Shown here in pieces: positions 30,917 to 39,800 of a stretch of 41,532 nt of DNA. Source of the DNA: QHXM01 sp032160165 (lineage in GTDB: Bacteria > Acidobacteriota > Blastocatellia > Pyrinomonadales > Pyrinomonadaceae); assembly GCA_032160165.1 (NCBI GenBank), contig JAVHWA010000012.1:1-41532 (forward strand). The letters run 5' to 3'. Made by a program: the position numbers and the translations under genes. A model generated the notes under the pieces. That model was not told where the DNA came from and did not search any database. It saw only the letters and a list, made by a program, of their open reading frames with translations. Within the stretch, counting starts at the first letter, position 1, and every line of letters begins with the position of its first letter.

Positions 30917-32272
30917 ATGGCGATACTCTCCAGCAGCGAAGCTGACGCGATTCTCAAGAAGGTTTTGAGCTACTCGAAAGCCGATGAGCTTGAGGCCAGC
31001 TTGCAGGGAGGCCGGTCGGCTTACACAAGATTCGGCGTCAACTCGGTCAACACGAGCGGCGATACCGAGAACGTGTCGCTTGTTGTCAACGCCCACTTTG
31101 GCCAACGAAGCGGAGTAGCGACCACCAACACGCTCGACGATCAGGGGCTCGAACGGGTGGTACGGGCAGCGGAAGAGATCGCGCGGCTTCGACCAGAAGA
31201 TCCGGAGCAACAGCCATTCCTGGCTAAACAGCAATACGCGACAATCGATGCCGCGTTCGACGACCCCACCTACCGCGCTGATGCGCAGACCCGTGCGCGG
31301 GCGATAGCGTCGACGATCGACCCCGCGAAGGCCAAGGGCCTTATCGCTGCCGGGATTTTCGATCATGTTGGCGGGTTCACCTCACGCGCCAACACGAACG
31401 GCAACTTCGCCTACTTCAAAAGTACGACAACCTCCTATACAACGACTGTGCGCTCGGCTGACGAGTTGGGCAAAACCGGCTCTGGCTGGGCCACCGCGAT
31501 CTCGCATCGGATCGGAGACATCAACGCGAAGACAATAAGCGAGCGTGCCATCGCCAAGGCGGAGCTCTCGCGCAATCCAGTCCAGCTCGAGCCGGGTAAC
31601 TACACGGTTATTCTCGAGCCGAATGCGGTGGGCGATCTTGTCGGTTTCATGGCAGGATTTTTTGGGGCCCGTCAGGCCGATGAAGGTCGTTCGTTTCTCT
31701 CGAAGAAGGGCGGCGGCAATCGTCTCGGCGAAAAGCTCTTCGGTGACAATGTCAACATCTATACCGACCCGATGATGCAGACCGCTCCCGGTTCTCCTTA
31801 CGATGGCCAGGGCCTGCCCACCAGGAGACTCGACTATGTACACAACGGCATCGTGCAGAACCTGAACTACAGTCGATTCTGGGCGAAGAAGATGGGCAAG
31901 GAGCCCACGCCCGGAGCCTCAAACCTCATAATAGAAGGAGGGAAGAGCTCCATAGACGAGATGATCAAAAGCACCGAGCGCGGCATTCTGGTCACAAGGT
32001 TCTGGTACATTCGCCTGGTCGATCCGCAATCCGTTCTTCTTACGGGTCTGACTCGGGACGGCACCTTCCTCATCGAACAGGGTCGACTCAAGTATGCGAT
32101 CAAGAATTTTCGCTTCAACGAGACACCGGTGAAGGTCCTCAACAACATCGACGCGATGTCTCCATCGGAACGTATCACAGGTTCCGAGCGATTCGGCGCC
32201 GGCTCGTCAGTGCTGGCGCCAGCTCTCAAAGTTCGGGACTTCGCGTTCACAAGCGGTTCGGATGCAGTCTAG
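30917..32272 (+). CDS. TldE/PmbA-type partner protein
   Basis: The ATG at 30917 has AAGGAG about eight bases upstream; codons in frame from 30857 are repeat sequence. The 451-residue product has the PmbA fold without a HExxxH motif, as expected for the inactive TldE half. Typical segments are GSGWATAISHRIGDINAKTIS, LEPGNYTVILEPNAVGDLVGFMAGFF, TDPMMQTAPGSPYDGQGLPTRR and the C-terminal GSSVLAPALKVRDFAFT. Together with the upstream TldD it should form the heterodimer. No peptide precursor gene was recognised nearby. Length is typical. Confidence 0.92.
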   Translation: MAILSSSEADAILKKVLSYSKADELEASLQGGRSAYTRFGVNSVNTSGDTENVSLVVNAHFGQRSGVATTNTLDDQGLERVVRAAEEIARLRPEDPEQQPFLAKQQYATIDAAFDDPTYRADAQTRARAIASTIDPAKAKGLIAAGIFDHVGGFTSRANTNGNFAYFKSTTTSYTTTVRSADELGKTGSGWATAISHRIGDINAKTISERAIAKAELSRNPVQLEPGNYTVILEPNAVGDLVGFMAGFFGARQADEGRSFLSKKGGGNRLGEKLFGDNVNIYTDPMMQTAPGSPYDGQGLPTRRLDYVHNGIVQNLNYSRFWAKKMGKEPTPGASNLIIEGGKSSIDEMIKSTERGILVTRFWYIRLVDPQSVLLTGLTRDGTFLIEQGRLKYAIKNFRFNETPVKVLNNIDAMSPSERITGSERFGAGSSVLAPALKVRDFAFTSGSDAV

Positions 32273-32276
32273 GGCA

Positions 32277-32357
32277 GTGATGGGTGATGGGTGATAGGTG
32301 ATATGAGAGACCACGCGTTTTTCTTATCACTTATCACCCATCACTTTTCACTCAGCT
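32277..32357 (+). repeat. Heptamer inverted repeat I (GTGATGG/ATCACTT word)
   Basis: The upstream arm (32277-32304) reads GTGATGG, GTGATGG, GTGATAG, GTGATAT. The downstream arm (32328-32356) reads TTCTTATC, ACTTATC, ACCCATC, ACTTTTC, ACTCAGC. It starts four bases after the tldE stop and ends two bases before the next ATG. It is the same word family as the repeat before rpmA. Confidence 0.85.
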
Positions 32358-32358
32358 T

Positions 32359-34398
32359 ATGCTTTTCGCTCTCCCGTTGGCATTGATCTCAATCGCGGGC
32401 GGCGCGCTCGTCAGCTACTTGTTCGACGACGACGCGCCGCTCGCAGCTCGTTTGTGCGCAGGAGCGTGCATCGGATTCGCTGCCCTGGGACTTTTCGGAT
32501 TTGTTCTCGCGTCCTTCTTCGGCTTCAATTCTCTGGCCATCATTCTCACCGCGGCATTGCTCGCCTCTCCGGCCTTTCTTCTCAAATCGGCAACCAGAAG
32601 AAAGCAACTGAGCGGCGATCTGGGACAAGCGTTGGGCGAGATCCACCGCGCGGTGGTGGATGGAAAGCGCCGGTCAATCATCCAGCTACTTTTCTACGTA
32701 ATGATTGGCGTGTCGCTGTGGTTCGTTTTTGATCGCGCGATGATCGAGTTGCCGGACGGCATTTACACCGGCGTTCAGAACAACTACGGCGATCTGCCGT
32801 TTCATATCAGCATCATCACCAGCTTTACAGACGGGGCAAACTTTCCGCCCGAGGATCCGACGTGGGCAGGCGCCCGCTTCACTTATCCCTTCGTCGCGGA
32901 TTTCGTAGCAGCCTGTTTTGTGCGCGCCGGAGCGAGCCTCCGCCAAGCCATGTTCCTTGAAAATTGGATACTGGGAATGTCCTTCGTTGGGCTGCTGCAT
33001 CGCTTTGCCTTAAAACTCACACGGGATTGGATCGCAGGCCTGATCGCTCCGGTACTCGTGCTTTTCAGCGGAGGGCTCGGCTGGTGGCTGTTCTTCAAGG
33101 ACTCAGAATGGGGCGAGAAGGGTATCGTGGGAGTGTTGCTCAGCGTGCAGCAGAAATACACGATCACCTCCGACACGGGATACCGGTGGGGAAATTCTTT
33201 GACAACGCTTCTGATTCCTCAACGGAGTATTCTACTGGGACTGCCTATCGCCATCGTTCTGTTCATCGTTTGGTGGAACTCACTTGACGACCGCGCCTAC
33301 GCACACTCGAAGCCTCCAAAGCGCAAAGCAGTGAGAAACGCTGCCGCTCGTCTGGCCTCGGCTGCCGACCCGACCATCTCTACACCATTGATGAAGAAAA
33401 TGGCGGCGGCAGGCGCGGTTGCCGGGTTACTGCCGCTGGTCCATGCGCACAGTCTGCTGGTAGTGATGACGGTTGGATTAGGTGTGGCCCTGCTCGCCGG
33501 CCGGAAAGATTGGAAGGCGTGGGCTGCGTTCTTCATCGTGGCCGGCCTTGTGGCAGCCCCTCAACTGTGGTGGGTGACCCGAAACAGTTCCGTCCGCGCT
33601 GGCAGCTTTTTCGCCGCTCACTTCGGATGGGACTCGGGCGAGGAGAACATTTTCTGGTTTTGGTTTAAGAATACGGGACTCTTCATTCCCATCTTGATAG
33701 GGGCCGTGGTCTGGCTGCGAAATACCCGGGACCCAGAACTACGGATGTCGCAGCGAAGACTGTTTCTGTTTTGTGGACCATTCCTTCTTTGTTTCATCGT
33801 TCCGAACCTGGTTAAACTCGCGCCCTGGCAGTGGGACAACATCAAGGTAATCTTTTATTGGTTCATCGCTTCGGTCCCTCTCGTTGCTCTGGTGCTCGCG
33901 CGGCTATTGCGTGGATCATGGTACTTTCGCGTGACATCGGTCGCCCTGTTGGTAGCGCTGACACTTGCGGGCGCGCTCGACGTTTGGAGTGTCGCGTCGC
34001 GTGCGACGGAGTTTCGAATCTTCGATGCGGAAGGGGTCGCGTTCGGCGAAATGATAAAGCAGAAGACGCCGCCTCGAGCAACGATGCTTCACGCGCCGAC
34101 CTTCGATACGCCTGTGTTTCTAACCGGGCGACGCACGCTTATGGGCTATCCCGGCCACATCGATTCCCATGGGATCGAATACAAAGATAGACTACGCGAC
34201 ATCGTCGAGATCTATTCCGCCGGACCACGCGCAGCGGCGCTCATGGCAAAGTACGGGATCGAATACATTGTCGTTGGCCCACAGGAGCGTAGTGGGATGA
34301 AACAATATAGATCGCAGGTCAGCGATCAGTCCTTCATGAACCTTCAGCTCGTCGGAGAAATAGGTGAATACCGGCTCTACAAAACCGCGGGGCCGTAA
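32359..34398 (+). CDS. Polytopic GT-C type membrane protein
   Basis: The 679-residue product has at least ten hydrophobic segments. The first periplasmic loop contains an acidic pair (IELPDGIYTGVQNNYGDLPFHISII) like the catalytic loop of GT-C glycosyltransferases. The C-terminal soluble domain has TLMGYPGHIDSHGIEYKDR and IVEIYSAG...YGIEYIVVGP, typical of large bacterial membrane proteins annotated as DUF2298-like or mannosyltransferase-like. The sugar donor would be a lipid-linked sugar; this is not proven. The ATG follows a heptamer repeat without a Shine-Dalgarno sequence. Its end overlaps the next gene by 35 bp. Confidence 0.82.
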   Translation: MLFALPLALISIAGGALVSYLFDDDAPLAARLCAGACIGFAALGLFGFVLASFFGFNSLAIILTAALLASPAFLLKSATRRKQLSGDLGQALGEIHRAVVDGKRRSIIQLLFYVMIGVSLWFVFDRAMIELPDGIYTGVQNNYGDLPFHISIITSFTDGANFPPEDPTWAGARFTYPFVADFVAACFVRAGASLRQAMFLENWILGMSFVGLLHRFALKLTRDWIAGLIAPVLVLFSGGLGWWLFFKDSEWGEKGIVGVLLSVQQKYTITSDTGYRWGNSLTTLLIPQRSILLGLPIAIVLFIVWWNSLDDRAYAHSKPPKRKAVRNAAARLASAADPTISTPLMKKMAAAGAVAGLLPLVHAHSLLVVMTVGLGVALLAGRKDWKAWAAFFIVAGLVAAPQLWWVTRNSSVRAGSFFAAHFGWDSGEENIFWFWFKNTGLFIPILIGAVVWLRNTRDPELRMSQRRLFLFCGPFLLCFIVPNLVKLAPWQWDNIKVIFYWFIASVPLVALVLARLLRGSWYFRVTSVALLVALTLAGALDVWSVASRATEFRIFDAEGVAFGEMIKQKTPPRATMLHAPTFDTPVFLTGRRTLMGYPGHIDSHGIEYKDRLRDIVEIYSAGPRAAALMAKYGIEYIVVGPQERSGMKQYRSQVSDQSFMNLQLVGEIGEYRLYKTAGP

Positions 34399-36397
34399 TA
34401 CGGCGGACGACCAGGGAACCGAGCGAGGCTCCAGCATAGCGAGCACGGAGGACATTGGCGGGCTGAACCTCTCGCCACTTGCCTGGCGCGTCGCCAGCCT
34501 TGGAATAGTCCTCGGCGCCGCGATCATTCGTCTTTACCATCTCGGCCTTAAGCCGCTGCATCACGATGAGGGCGTTAACGGTTTCTTCCTGACGAACCTC
34601 TTTCGGTCCGGCCTTTATCATTACGATCCGGCTAATTATCACGGGCCCACTCTCTATTACTTCGCTCTCATCGTCACGAAGTTCAACGGTCTGCTTTTCG
34701 GACAAGCTGCCGGCCTGAGCACGGTCGCGATTCGCCTGGTCCCGGCGATATTCGGTGTGGCCACGGTCTGGCTCGCCCTGTGTCTGCGTCGCAATATCGG
34801 AACCCTCGGCGCCCTGGTGGCCGCCGCATTCATTTCAGTCTCTCCCGGCCATGTCTACATCTCACGCTATTTCATCCACGAGGCCCAGTTCGTCTTCTTT
34901 ACATTGGCAATTGTGGTCGCGGTGCTTCGCTATTACGAAACCGGAGATCCGCTGTTTCTTCTGCTCTCATCGCTTTCCGGGGCGCTGCTGTTCGCGACAA
35001 AGGAGACGGCATTTATCTCTGTCGGAGTGCTCGGCATAGCGGCGCTTATCGCATGGGGCTACGTGGCTTTGTTTAGTACCAGAGTCGAAGAGCCGAGAGG
35101 GAAGGTGCGCCGTTCGAAAAAGAAGCAGAAGCGAGATAGAAGATCCCAGCGTGTGTTGCAACGATTCGGTGGATTGCGAAGCGTAGTTCTCTGGTCGGGC
35201 GTTGCGGTCCTGCTTTTCATCTTCATCAACATCCTTTTCTACTCCTCGTTCTTTACTTATTGGAAAGGCGTCAGTGGCGCTCTTGAAAGTTTGCAGGTGT
35301 GGGCGAAGACGAGTACCAAGGATCATACCCAGGCAGGTGTCTTCGGCTATCTCGATTGGCTAAAGCAGGAAGAAGCGCCGTTGTTGATTATAGGGACGAT
35401 GGGCGCCCTGATCGCGCTCCTGAAACGTCGAAGCCGGTCCGCAATTTTTGTCGCGGCATGGTCGTTTGGAATCCTCGGGGCGTACTCACTGATCCCCTAT
35501 AAGACCCCGTGGCTGATGCTGAATTTCATTGTGCCGCTTGCCGTCGTCGCGGGCTATGCGGTCAACCAAATCTACTCGTTCGGAAACGAAACTGCGCTTC
35601 GAATCGCCGCAGCAGGGATCGCCGCAATAGCGCTCGCGATCACCCTGACGCAGTCCGTCGTGCTCAATTTTTACCGCTACGATGACGAAAGATATCCCTA
35701 TGTGTATGCGCATTCGACACGCGAAGTTCTTGTGATGCTCGAGAAGATTGAGGAATTGGCGAAGCGTTCGCCTACCGGTAAGGAGACCGGAATCACGATT
35801 ACATCTCCGGACTACTGGCCGCTGCCCTGGTATCTTCGTGACTATGATCACGCGGGGTTTCATGGACGCCTGGTCCCGACCACGGAACCGATCGTGGTGG
35901 GAAAGGACATCCAGGAAGGCATGCTCTTTCGTGAAGATGATCTAACGAGCGTCTCGGGGGTGGTCGCGAAGTTGAAAAATAGGGGTGAGCCGGTAATGAA
36001 GTATCTCCGGACGAGACTGTCACCCGAGACGGTTGAACTGGTGGATGGATTTACCGGTTCGGCCCGAGAGCAACAGGCACTCGCTCGCGCTCTGGCGGAT
36101 GACTTTAATAGCATTCTCGTGAACGGGTCGTTGCCGATGGAAGAGTTCTCCCAGATCTCGTTGCGAGACGACACGCTGCGATTGTTCGAGAATAAACCGG
36201 AGGGAGAGGACCAGTTGCGATTGAACCGCATGCTGCTTGAGGACGCGTTCCCCAACGACCTGGCAAAAAATCTACCCACACTGCTCGGAACGGCATACCG
36301 AAGACTGAACTCCGGCCTTAATCCCGACGGCACTTATACTCTCCGTCCCGGAGTGAACCTCGTGCTTTATGCGAAAAAGGAGATGGTCGCGCCGTAA
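34364..36397 (+). CDS. Agl23/TIGR03663-type polytopic membrane protein
   Basis: The 677-residue product starts at a GTG (34364), with GGAG about ten bases upstream, inside the end of the previous gene. Residues 1-35 are hydrophilic and the first helix starts near LAWRVASLGIVLGAAIIRL. The LKPLHHDEGVNGFF motif (HHDE) is the GT-C acidic motif and defines the TIGR03663 group. YDPANYHGPTLYY and several helices follow, then a soluble C-terminal domain (about residues 440-677) with PDYWPLPWYLRDYDHAGFHG. These proteins often sit beside other glycosyltransferases. The tight overlap with the previous gene suggests the two work together in glycan assembly. Confidence 0.87.
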   Translation: MNTGSTKPRGRNTADDQGTERGSSIASTEDIGGLNLSPLAWRVASLGIVLGAAIIRLYHLGLKPLHHDEGVNGFFLTNLFRSGLYHYDPANYHGPTLYYFALIVTKFNGLLFGQAAGLSTVAIRLVPAIFGVATVWLALCLRRNIGTLGALVAAAFISVSPGHVYISRYFIHEAQFVFFTLAIVVAVLRYYETGDPLFLLLSSLSGALLFATKETAFISVGVLGIAALIAWGYVALFSTRVEEPRGKVRRSKKKQKRDRRSQRVLQRFGGLRSVVLWSGVAVLLFIFINILFYSSFFTYWKGVSGALESLQVWAKTSTKDHTQAGVFGYLDWLKQEEAPLLIIGTMGALIALLKRRSRSAIFVAAWSFGILGAYSLIPYKTPWLMLNFIVPLAVVAGYAVNQIYSFGNETALRIAAAGIAAIALAITLTQSVVLNFYRYDDERYPYVYAHSTREVLVMLEKIEELAKRSPTGKETGITITSPDYWPLPWYLRDYDHAGFHGRLVPTTEPIVVGKDIQEGMLFREDDLTSVSGVVAKLKNRGEPVMKYLRTRLSPETVELVDGFTGSAREQQALARALADDFNSILVNGSLPMEEFSQISLRDDTLRLFENKPEGEDQLRLNRMLLEDAFPNDLAKNLPTLLGTAYRRLNSGLNPDGTYTLRPGVNLVLYAKKEMVAP

Positions 36398-36858
36398 CCC
36401 GCAGAATTTTTGTAACCCGCTAATCTTAGCCTCTTCAGTGGCTTAGTTCACTGAGTTCCAATTAGAGCTCCACAACCTCAAGGTTTTCTCAACCACCTCT
36501 CGCTACCTTCATCGTAGATTAACATAGCTTGAACCGCTGCAGCAGATCGCACGACTGCGAAAGGCGATTTAATTGACAATGGCGGGTGCGGGCGGTAAAT
36601 TCTGTGCCGGTACCTCCTTAACCATTTTAGCTCGATGAAGGTTGACCCGTAACCACCTGAGTCGAATCGTAGTTTGCTTCCCCCCTACAATTGAGCGCCC
36701 CGTTCATGCGCGGAGCCTATCTGTCTCGAGCGCGAGTCGGTGCGAAAGTTCGTCACTTTGAACTCGTGCGGACGGGATGCTTTGGGCAGGGTCTCGCTTT
36801 TGGGCACTGGATAACCAATAAAGGGTCTTAATCGATCCGACTGGGGAGACTTAACAAC
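36398..36858. other. Intergenic region with long 5' leader
   Basis: This 461-bp region has no credible gene; a minus-strand open frame at 36685-36882 looks spurious. It contains a small stem TCAGTG/CACTGA (36437-36456) after the Agl23-type gene. The promoter at 36573-36601 follows, then a predicted leader of about 250 nt. The leader has a stem AGTTC/GAACT near 36747-36764. A GTCTC near 36805 could pair with GAGAC overlapping the GGGGAG ribosome site (36843-36848). I could not match it to a known riboswitch. Confidence 0.5.
36573..36601 (+). promoter_or_regulatory. Sigma-70 type promoter for the giant secreted protein
   Basis: A perfect TTGACA at 36573-36578 and TAAATT at 36596-36601 are separated by exactly 17 bp. 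The start codon is at 36859, so the leader would be about 250 nt. GGGGAG lies ten bases before the ATG. Confidence 0.7.
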
Positions 36859-39800
36859 ATGAGAAACTCGCTTAGCGACCACGCTCGAACTAAAGAGAGC
36901 CGCCGGGCATTAGTTATCTTCACGGTGTTTTGTATAGTTGCCGTCGGCTTTAGTGTCACGCGACTGCTTAACGTGGCCCAGGCTGGGACGCCTTCGAGTG
37001 GGACTCTCTCTCCATCAAATCCGCTGATAAACTACACGGGCGGGCCTTTCGCTGTCTCCAACCCATCAAGTCCCGTCGGTGCGACCCCGCCCGCGTGCGC
37101 GCCAGGGACTTGCGACGACTTTGCGCTGCACATAGATATACCGGCGGGGACCCTTACGAGCTACTCAGCCGTGGTCACGATCGATTGGACGGATAACGGA
37201 ACGACCACTCAGGGAAATCCCAATTCGGATTTCGATGTTTACATTTACAAATCGGATGGGGTTACGCTGGTTGGGCAAGGCCCCGGCACAACCAAACCGG
37301 AAATCGCTGTCTTTCAGGCCCTGCCCGGTGATTACATAATTAGAGTCGTGCCCTATGATGTCGCGCCCACGGTCACGTTCCAAGGTAAGATAGAATTGAT
37401 TGCAACCAGCGCCGTGATACAGCCGACACCCGTGCCGCTGCCTCAGGCGACTGGCCCTACGCCGCGTTATCAGATTTTCACACCTCCCAGAGGTATCCTG
37501 ACGCGCACGCAGCCGACCCCTGCGCCACCCTCCCCGGCGCCAACAGACGGCAGCCAACCAGCAGTACCATCAGCCGGTAACGGCACTGATGCGGGCGAGC
37601 CATCAATCGGAGCAAGTTGGATAACCGGAAGAGTGCTTTACCAGTCAGGACTCACGACGTTTCGCCTGACGTTCGACGACTCTTGCGCAGCATCGCCGAG
37701 CGCGTTATGGGAAGATAAAACTCCTGCCTCATCTCAGGAAAGCCTCGACCCAATCATGTTCACCGATCACGGATACAACATTCAAACCCCTGACGCCAAC
37801 CGAACCATCGTTTCGCACCTTCTCGGGACAACGAGCCTTTCATCCTTCTCAGATAACGACGGTGACACGTGGACGCCGGATGAAGGCGGCAGCCTGATGT
37901 CGGGCTATGACCACCAGACTGTCGGCGCCGGGCCATACCACGAAATAGCTCCCGGCGTCCCTTTTCCGAAAGCGCCCGGCTCCTACCCGCATGCCGTTTA
38001 CTACTGCTCGCAGGAGAACGCCGCTGCCTCGTGTGCGCGAAGCGACGATGGTGGAAGAACCTACGGGCCGGCCGTGCCGATTTATAACGCAACGCAGTGC
38101 GGTAATCTTCACGGCCACGTGAAGGTTGCGCCCGACGGAACCGCCTTTGTGCCGAACAATGGCTGCGGAACAGAGCAGGCCGTTATCGCGTCGGAAGACA
38201 ACGGCATAACCTGGCAGGTAAGACATATCAAGGATAGCGGCACTGGCTCCAGCGACCCCTGGGTCGCCTTCGGACGCGGAGACAAAGTGGCGGGCGGCAG
38301 AGTCTACTTCTCATATGCCCTCAACGACGGGAAAGCGATGGTCGCAGTCTCGGATAATCATGGGAAAGAAGGAAGCTGGAAGACCTTTGATGTGGGAGCG
38401 GCGGCAGGCGTCAATCACACAGCCTTCCCGGTTGTCATCGCCGGCGATGATGACCGGGCCGCGGTAGCGTTTTTGGGAACTGCTGCCAAAGGCAGCATAC
38501 AAGACAGGGCCTTCCCCGGAGTCTGGTATTTATACATCGCGCACACCTATGACGGCGGCACGACGTGGACGACCGTCAACGCCACGCCGAATGATCCGGT
38601 ACAACGAGGCGGCATCTGGCTCGGCGGCGGATCTCCACCACATCGCAACCTCCTCGACTTTATCGGGATAGATGTGGACAGGCAGGGGCGCGTAGTTGTG
38701 GGCTACGCTGATGGCTGCACTGGCCCGGCCTGCGTCCAGGCTCCGTATGAAGCAACCGGCAACTCTTACACGGCGCTGTCGTCGATTGCGCGACAGACAG
38801 GCGGCAGGCGGCTATTTGGGCCGGACACAGCCGCGACGACAACAGCAAATTTACCGGGCACGCCCTACCTGAGCCTCGGGCGCGATGGCTCCGTAGTTCA
38901 TCTGTCCTGGTCGCAATCCGATAATGGCGGTTCGGCCATCACCAACTACAAAATCCTGCGCGGCCCAGCCAGCGGCGCAGAAACGTTGGTGACGACAATT
39001 GCCGGAAATGCCGTCAAGTACGATGACCCGACCACTAATGCAAACACTACCTATTACTACAAGGTGGTCGCGGTGAACGCGCAGGGCGATTCGTGCGGCA
39101 ATAACGAGACGCCTGCTCCGCCGATGGGCGACTCCTGCTCAGGGATCGTAGAGGCTACGGACCCGGCGGGCGATCAAAAAGGTGCGCCTGGAAATGCTGA
39201 CCTGGATGTTCTTTCAATCTCGATGGCCGATCACGTCGAAGGGGGCGAGAACAAACTGGTGTTTAAGCTCAAGGTCGCCGACTTGAGCATTCTGGTCCCG
39301 AACCGGCAGTGGAGGATTATCTGGAATTACCCGATCAGCCCGCCCACCGTAGCTGTGGTCCCTTTCACCGGCTCCTACTACGTCGGTATGAACTCTGACG
39401 CGGGAGCGGCGACATTCGAGTACGGCACAGTCAGCACTGTCGAGGCAGTCCCGACAAATACAAGTACGCCGACTAAGCTCGGCGCGGCTGATAGCGGAAG
39501 CTTTGATCCCGCAACAGGGGTTATCACCATTACGGTTTCGGCGAGCAAGGTCGGATCGCCGAATGTTGGTGACATCATCGGCACACTCGTGGCGAGAACC
39601 TTCTCCGGTAACGGCAACGAGACGGTCAAGTCTCAGTCCGCCGTTGACGCCACAGCTCCGGCCGGAACAGTTAGTCCTTATACGGGCGGTTCCTACATGG
39701 TTGTCGGAAATCTGTCGTGCTCAAACTCGACGACGCCTTCCCCGTCGCTATCCATCAACGATGTTGCAGTCACGGAAGGCAACAGTGCAACAACCAACGC

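Noticed and set aside
36700..36858. Cyclic-di-GMP (GEMM) riboswitch
   Set aside because: The diagnostic core sequences of GEMM-I and the tetraloop-receptor arrangement are not present on either strand.
36685..36882. Minus-strand open frame upstream of the giant gene
   Set aside because: It overlaps the start of a secure gene in the opposite direction, has no ribosome site and no recognisable domain; the region is better explained as a leader.
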